Under the pieces are notes generated by a model. The model did not search any database. It was not told the origin of the DNA and worked only from the letters and a program-made list of their open reading frames with translations. 64,000 bases of DNA from Methylacidimicrobium sp. AP8. Its GTDB lineage: Bacteria > Verrucomicrobiota > Verrucomicrobiia > Methylacidiphilales > Methylacidiphilaceae. This document shows positions 59,932-64,000 of this stretch, one piece after another; positions within the stretch are counted from its first letter, which is position 1; each line of letters starts with the position of its first letter. A program made the translations under genes and the position numbers. The stretch lies in the NCBI RefSeq assembly GCF_903064525.1, contig NZ_LR797830.1, positions 2,170,001 to 2,234,000 on the forward strand, given 5' to 3'.

Positions 59932-62507
59932 TTTGCGGTTTCCTCGTTCCCGCTCTCGCGAGGGAACGGACAGCGCACGGACTCCCGATTGTCGGCGGCG
60001 GGAGAGATCGGGGCCCGGAGAGGAGGATCAAAGAACGGAACGACGGACTCCACGCGGACCCATCCCGAGCGGCCACCCGTAAGGTGCACTCGGACCCATC
60101 CGAGAAACGGTTTTCCGATCCGACCGAGTGCGGGCACGGTTACCGCCCTGCCGTGCGGTTGGGCATCCGTCGGCAATGCCTGGAGAAAAGCTCCTTCAGT
60201 CACGAGGCCCGCCCGAGGATCGCACAGCGGTCCGTACAGAGCTACCGCGCTCGCCGCTAATCCCGATAGCCCCAGGCCGCATGCCAGCAAGATCCGCCGA
60301 AGAGAACGCACCGGCGGAATCAAGCGATAGAGCGCGAGCAGGTGGAGCGCTCCACCGAGGCAGGCTGTCAAAAGAGCCGTTGCAAGAAGGATCTGCCATT
60401 CCGCGGGCGATCCGATGCCGATCCAGCGAATCCAGAGCGGTCCGCCCGCCAACGCCGAAAGCCTCTCGTCAACCTCCGGACAGCGGGAGAGGCCCAAGGC
60501 GAAGTTCCATCGGACGGCGGAATCGCGCGGCATGAGCAGAAAGGCGCCCGACCATTGGGCGAGGGCTTCGCTCCAGCGTCCTTCCTGGGCAAGCAGCGCC
60601 CCGAGATTGTTGCGAGCGATCCAGTCCGTCGGACAGCTTTGCAACCTGCGCTCCAGAAGCGCCCCGGATAGCGCCGATTTCCCCGCGCGCTCCGTCGGTG
60701 GATCGCCGATCCCCCAAGCCGAGAAAAGAAAGAGGCCCGAGAGCAGCAACAGAGGGAAGAAATGACGCAGGGCGAATGTTTTTTTCCACGGCGGTCGAGG
60801 AATGCGGAGGGCGCGGGCCAGCGCCTCGGAACGATCGACCCAATCGGGCGCAAGCTTCGCATCTTTTGCATAGAGATGGATCTCGGCCTCCCGCCAGAGC
60901 GCCGTCCAAGCCCTCTGCACCGTCGGGTCGGCCCGGGCGCGCTCCAGGGCGGCCTGCAGTTCCGCCGTTTCCGGGACAGCGGGAAGGACAAGCCAGGCAT
61001 CCCGGGTCGCCGATTGCCACCGAAACAGTTGCTTCTGCCGCTCCTCCGGAGAGACGGATCGACGAATTTCCTGATGAATCCGCCGGAGACGCCGCAACCC
61101 GGCGCGTCGGCGTTCCAGCGGGTCGCCGAGCCGAGCGTGTCGGCGCGCCAGGAAGAGCCATAGACCGAAAAGCAGGACGCCCAGGCCGCCCGCCTCGACC
61201 AACAACCAGCTGTTCGTTATCGGAACCATGCCGCGGGCGGCGCCGGAAAGGGGTGCCTTCGGCATCCTGCTCCTTCCGGGCGCTTCGGCGGCCGGGAGGT
61301 TCCCCCGGGTCGAAGAGGAGCGTTCCGGCGGGGCGCCGGTTGCGCCCGCGGGCCCGGGCGTTACGTTTAAGACGGCGGGGGGGGTCAGAGCCGTCCGATA
61401 CACTCCGGCCAGAGGGTCGAAGTAGGTGAACCGGTAAGGAGGAATCGTATATCGGCCGGGCCGATCGGCAACGAGGATCCGCTCCAGAATGAGGGCGGCG
61501 CAGAAGAGGGAGTCGGGATCGTTTTCCCGCCGGGGGGCCGGCTCGATCAGGCGCAGCCCGGAGGGGATCGCCGGGGGAGAGAGCTTCCAAGGAGACGTCC
61601 AGTTGCCCATTCCTTCGATGCGAAGAATCCAGGTGGCCGGTTCCCCGACCTGAACTTCGGAGGGCGAGATCCGGCTGGAGAGCCGGAAGGTGCCGACAGC
61701 CTGGCTGAACTCGCCGTCCGTCGGGGGGGGCAACGGCTTGACCCGGAAGGAGAAAGAGGAGGAATGGAGAATGAGCGGACGAATGATCGCTTGCGAGAAA
61801 AGTCCCTGGCCGAACTTTCCCGTTTCCATGGTCACGTGCTGGCTGACCGGGGGAAGGGAGATCGTACCGGGATTGAGGGCGATCGCGAGGGCCGAATAGC
61901 GGAGGCCGCTGAAAAAGCCTCCGCGCGATTCGCCGCTCACCCTATCCGGCCGACTCCAGCGGTCGACGAGCAGATCGGCCGGGGTCCACTCCGGTTGGCC
62001 CGTGATCTCGAGAAAAACGCCCGCATGCGCCAGAAGCCGATATTCGACGGGGAAGGGCTCCCCCTGCCACACCTCGTTTCGAAAGACGGTGAGCGACGCT
62101 TCCGCCGAAGAGCTGAAGGAGGGAGCCGAAGGCCGCCCTCCGGCCCAGAACGTCAGCGACGGCACGGAAGCCACCCCGCGATCGGTCTCCAGGGAAAACG
62201 AGGGCACCGTATACGCCCCGGCGCGCAGCGGCTGCACGGTGTAGATATAGGCGACACCGGCCTCGCCTCCATGCCCCCGCCCGACGCGAACCTCCCTCTT
62301 CGGGCCGCTGACCTCCAAATACGGGACGGCCGGAAGCTCGGGATCGGAAACGGGAACCCCGCCCTCGACAAACAGCTCCAGCCGACAGGGCGAATCGAGG
62401 CTCGCCTTGCCCTCGGGAGGGATCCAGTAAGCGCTTTGGCCGCAGAGCAGGGCGCCGGGAAAAAGGGCGGCGAGCACAAAAAAAACAAAAAGCCGCTTCA
62501 CCGTCAC
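59841..62507 (-). CDS. BatD-like oxygen-tolerance protein with TPR and SH3-like region
   Basis: About 888 residues. A signal peptide (VKRLFVFFVLAALFPGALL) precedes repeated beta domains of the BatD type: VSGPKREVRVGRG, RAGAYTVPSFSLETDRG and EVQVGEPATWILRIEGMGN. A membrane segment near 430 follows, then a helical region, a second membrane segment, TPR-like repeats at roughly 620-690 (NNLGALLAQEGRWSEALAQW) and an SH3-like end near 780-830 (GGRSGWVRVESVVPFF). The GTG at 62507 shares GTGA with the upstream stop. It looks like BatD and BatE/BatC-like parts joined in one protein. Its 3' end overlaps the convergent gene. Confidence 0.75.
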   Translation of the reverse strand: MTVKRLFVFFVLAALFPGALLCGQSAYWIPPEGKASLDSPCRLELFVEGGVPVSDPELPAVPYLEVSGPKREVRVGRGHGGEAGVAYIYTVQPLRAGAYTVPSFSLETDRGVASVPSLTFWAGGRPSAPSFSSSAEASLTVFRNEVWQGEPFPVEYRLLAHAGVFLEITGQPEWTPADLLVDRWSRPDRVSGESRGGFFSGLRYSALAIALNPGTISLPPVSQHVTMETGKFGQGLFSQAIIRPLILHSSSFSFRVKPLPPPTDGEFSQAVGTFRLSSRISPSEVQVGEPATWILRIEGMGNWTSPWKLSPPAIPSGLRLIEPAPRRENDPDSLFCAALILERILVADRPGRYTIPPYRFTYFDPLAGVYRTALTPPAVLNVTPGPAGATGAPPERSSSTRGNLPAAEAPGRSRMPKAPLSGAARGMVPITNSWLLVEAGGLGVLLFGLWLFLARRHARLGDPLERRRAGLRRLRRIHQEIRRSVSPEERQKQLFRWQSATRDAWLVLPAVPETAELQAALERARADPTVQRAWTALWREAEIHLYAKDAKLAPDWVDRSEALARALRIPRPPWKKTFALRHFFPLLLLSGLFLFSAWGIGDPPTERAGKSALSGALLERRLQSCPTDWIARNNLGALLAQEGRWSEALAQWSGAFLLMPRDSAVRWNFALGLSRCPEVDERLSALAGGPLWIRWIGIGSPAEWQILLATALLTACLGGALHLLALYRLIPPVRSLRRILLACGLGLSGLAASAVALYGPLCDPRAGLVTEGAFLQALPTDAQPHGRAVTVPALGRIGKPFLGWVRVHLTGGRSGWVRVESVVPFFDPPLRAPISPAADNRESVRCPFPRESGNEETANHNRSSRPPTTFRASSLSSAKARAAFASSK

Positions 62508-64000
62508 CAATCCACCGGATCCGGCGGGGCATCCACCTGCTCCGCCTCTTTTTGCCGCATTCGTTCAAAGAGGAGCGCCGGGCGGTCGAGACGCTCCACC
62601 TGGCCTAGCCGCGCCCCGGCTCCGTTCCTGGTCTCCGAAGGCGACGGGCGGGCTAGCGGCTCCTCCCCTTCCTTGGAGGCCGGGGACGCCGGTGTGGATT
62701 TCCACTCCCTTTCCAAGGTGCCGCCGGCCGAGGGGCTGCGGCGCCCGCTCTCTTCGGGCCGGACCGGCCGACCGGCGGGCTGCGGGCGGAACCGGGATCG
62801 TTGAGCCGAAGGGGCACCTTGGCTGCGCGATAGAGAGGATACTTCCGGTGGGGCGTCCGGGGGCCGGGCGGCTTTCAGCAAAGCCAGTAAGTCGGTCCGG
62901 AGCTTCTCCCAAGGCAAAAGGCCGGGATCGAGCCGTTCCCCTCGATCGACCGCAGCCAAGCCATCCAGAATCACACCGGCAGAGAATCCTTCGCCCTCCC
63001 GGCTCCGGCACCAGGAGATCGTTTCCCGGGCGAGAGCTCCGTAGTCGGAGGCGGAAAGCCGATCCTTGCGCGCAAGGGACCGGACGCAGTCGACGAGAGA
63101 ATTCCTTGTTTCCGCGTCGGGTGCGCGGGCTTGTCGGGAATGGGCAGGAGTGAAGCCGAGAAGCCCGAGAAGTCCCGCCAGCCCGAGAAGCGGGGCAACG
63201 GGAACTTTCGCTGCGGGAGAGCCGGGACGGACCGGCGAACGGACCCGAGGAACCGAACGAAAGGCCGGGAGTTCCCAAAGGATGGCCGCCGACCATAAAA
63301 GGACCGCGGGCAGCAGGAAATAGGCAAAACGCTCCGCGCGGCCGAGGGTCTTCTCCAAGCGCGATGGGTCCGCGGCCGCGTCGAAGCGGAAGACTTCGGA
63401 CAAGGTAACCCACCTGTCCCCGCGAAAATAGTGCCCTCCGGTGGCCGAAGCCAAGGTGCGCAGCGATTCCGGCTCCAGGCGGGAAAGAACCGGATGCCCA
63501 CTGTCGTCCTTGAGGAATCCTCCCTTGGGATCGGGAACCAACCCGCCCCGGTCCGTGCCCAGGCCGACGGCATAGACGCGCACTCCCTCGCCGAGCAGCC
63601 GCGGCAGCCGCTCCTTCCAGCCTCCTCCGTGATCTTCGCCGTCACTGAGGATGAGGAGAATCCGGTGCGTCGCGTCGCTCAGGGAAAAGGCATCGCCGGC
63701 CTCGTCGAGAAGCGCGGAGAAGTTGGTCCCCGCTTCCGGAAGACTGCCGGGGCCGAGCTCGCCCAGCAGGTCTTCGATTGCGGCATAGTCGCTGGTCAGA
63801 GGCACAGCAAGCTGAGCGGAGCTCGAAAAGACCAGCAGACCGATTCGTTGGCCCACGGCTTCCTGCAGAAACGTCCGAATCAAGAGCTTGGCCCGATCGA
63901 GCCTGGACGGAACCAGATCGGATGCGGTCATGCTCCGGGAGAGGTCCAAGGCGATGATCACGTCGGTCGACGGCCGAAGGAGTCGCCGATGGCTTTGCCC
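62504..64000 (-). CDS. BatA/BatB-like VWA-domain protein (N-terminus outside the window)
   Basis: Open to the window edge; about 499 residues are seen. Reading back from 63961 gives RPSTDVIIALDLSRSMTASD, the MIDAS metal motif DLSRSM of a von Willebrand A domain, then LLVFSSSAQLAVPLTSDYAA and RILLILSDGEDHGGG. After the VWA domain come membrane segments near AYFLLPAVLLWSAAILWELP and VAPLLGLAGLLGLLGF, and a long Pro/Ser/Arg-rich tail. It precedes and is translationally coupled to the BatD-like gene (GTGA). BatA/B proteins form an inner-membrane complex required for aerobic fitness. Confidence 0.82.
   Translation of the reverse strand, partial: GQSHRRLLRPSTDVIIALDLSRSMTASDLVPSRLDRAKLLIRTFLQEAVGQRIGLLVFSSSAQLAVPLTSDYAAIEDLLGELGPGSLPEAGTNFSALLDEAGDAFSLSDATHRILLILSDGEDHGGGWKERLPRLLGEGVRVYAVGLGTDRGGLVPDPKGGFLKDDSGHPVLSRLEPESLRTLASATGGHYFRGDRWVTLSEVFRFDAAADPSRLEKTLGRAERFAYFLLPAVLLWSAAILWELPAFRSVPRVRSPVRPGSPAAKVPVAPLLGLAGLLGLLGFTPAHSRQARAPDAETRNSLVDCVRSLARKDRLSASDYGALARETISWCRSREGEGFSAGVILDGLAAVDRGERLDPGLLPWEKLRTDLLALLKAARPPDAPPEVSSLSRSQGAPSAQRSRFRPQPAGRPVRPEESGRRSPSAGGTLEREWKSTPASPASKEGEEPLARPSPSETRNGAGARLGQVERLDRPALLFERMRQKEAEQVDAPPDPVDW

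Noticed and set aside
1-64000. CRISPR arrays, prophage genes, toxin-antitoxin or restriction systems
   Set aside because: No regularly spaced direct repeats, phage structural proteins, or recognisable defence genes were seen, apart from the TnpB element.

Overview
The window is a chromosomal segment of a GC-rich (low 60s percent by eye) Gram-negative bacterium. It combines outer-membrane TonB-dependent receptors, a Bat/oxygen-tolerance operon, a lone SMR pump, proton-pumping complex I, a membrane H+-pyrophosphatase, glycolate oxidase GlcDEF, a class II fructose-bisphosphate aldolase and IS607/IS481 elements. My best guess is a verrucomicrobial acidophile such as the high-GC methanotroph genus Methylacidimicrobium, fixing CO2 through the Calvin cycle. 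This is inference from gene content and GC only; no marker gene for methane oxidation is present.

Layout. 1-9.4 kb: a partial chorismate-enzyme-like ORF, a MarC protein, ridA, pyrE, an SMR pump, an isolated nuoA, thpR, a purB-purS-purQ-methyltransferase operon, a GT39-type mannosyl/arabinosyltransferase-like protein and a convergent beta-CASP nuclease-like protein. 9.5-15.4 kb: an exported SYLF protein with a clear terminator, then two paralogous TonB-dependent receptors facing each other across tRNA-Arg; the first has a perfect 30-bp palindrome directly before its start. 15.5-22 kb: a membrane protein, mfd, a SurA-type chaperone and pdxA. 22-24 kb: an intact IS607-type TnpA/TnpB element wedged between pdxA and the N-acetylglutamate synthase gene. 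25-27.8 kb: a divergently placed CbiX-like chelatase plus a DR2241-type Fe-S protein, and the aldolase. 27.8-29.1 kb: a 188-bp long-hairpin element with an IS481-family element inserted in its right terminus.

29.5-33.6 kb is the glcF-glcD-glcE glycolate oxidase operon. 33.9-38.5 kb holds an RRM RNA-binding protein, a YmdB-type phosphoesterase, two translationally coupled unknown proteins, an inositol-phosphatase-family protein and a convergent transaldolase. 38.7-47.1 kb (minus strand) is an energy block: nuoI-J-K-L-M-N, tRNA-Val and hppA in one direction. 47.2-50.7 kb: an aldo/keto reductase, a LAB_N-domain protein, a DUF1802 protein, pgsA, a BsuPI-like exported protein and tRNA-Met(CAT). 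50.7-55.2 kb: an RND permease and its adaptor. 55.4-64 kb: an unknown 379-residue protein, a ChaN-like protein, an L,D-transpeptidase lipoprotein, a glycosyltransferase-like protein, and a BatD-like and a truncated BatA/B-like VWA protein.

Functionally, glycolate oxidase, aldolase and transaldolase fit sugar-phosphate/Calvin metabolism with phosphoglycolate salvage. Complex I and the H+-pyrophosphatase form a proton-motive-force module. The receptors, RND pair and Ldt/ChaN/Bat proteins are envelope functions. Three tRNA genes and no rRNA were found. I saw no CRISPR array, prophage or restriction system. The most unusual items are the 30-bp palindrome, the long-hairpin element with its nested IS481 copy (whose stop codon lies in the target duplication), and the TnpB element.
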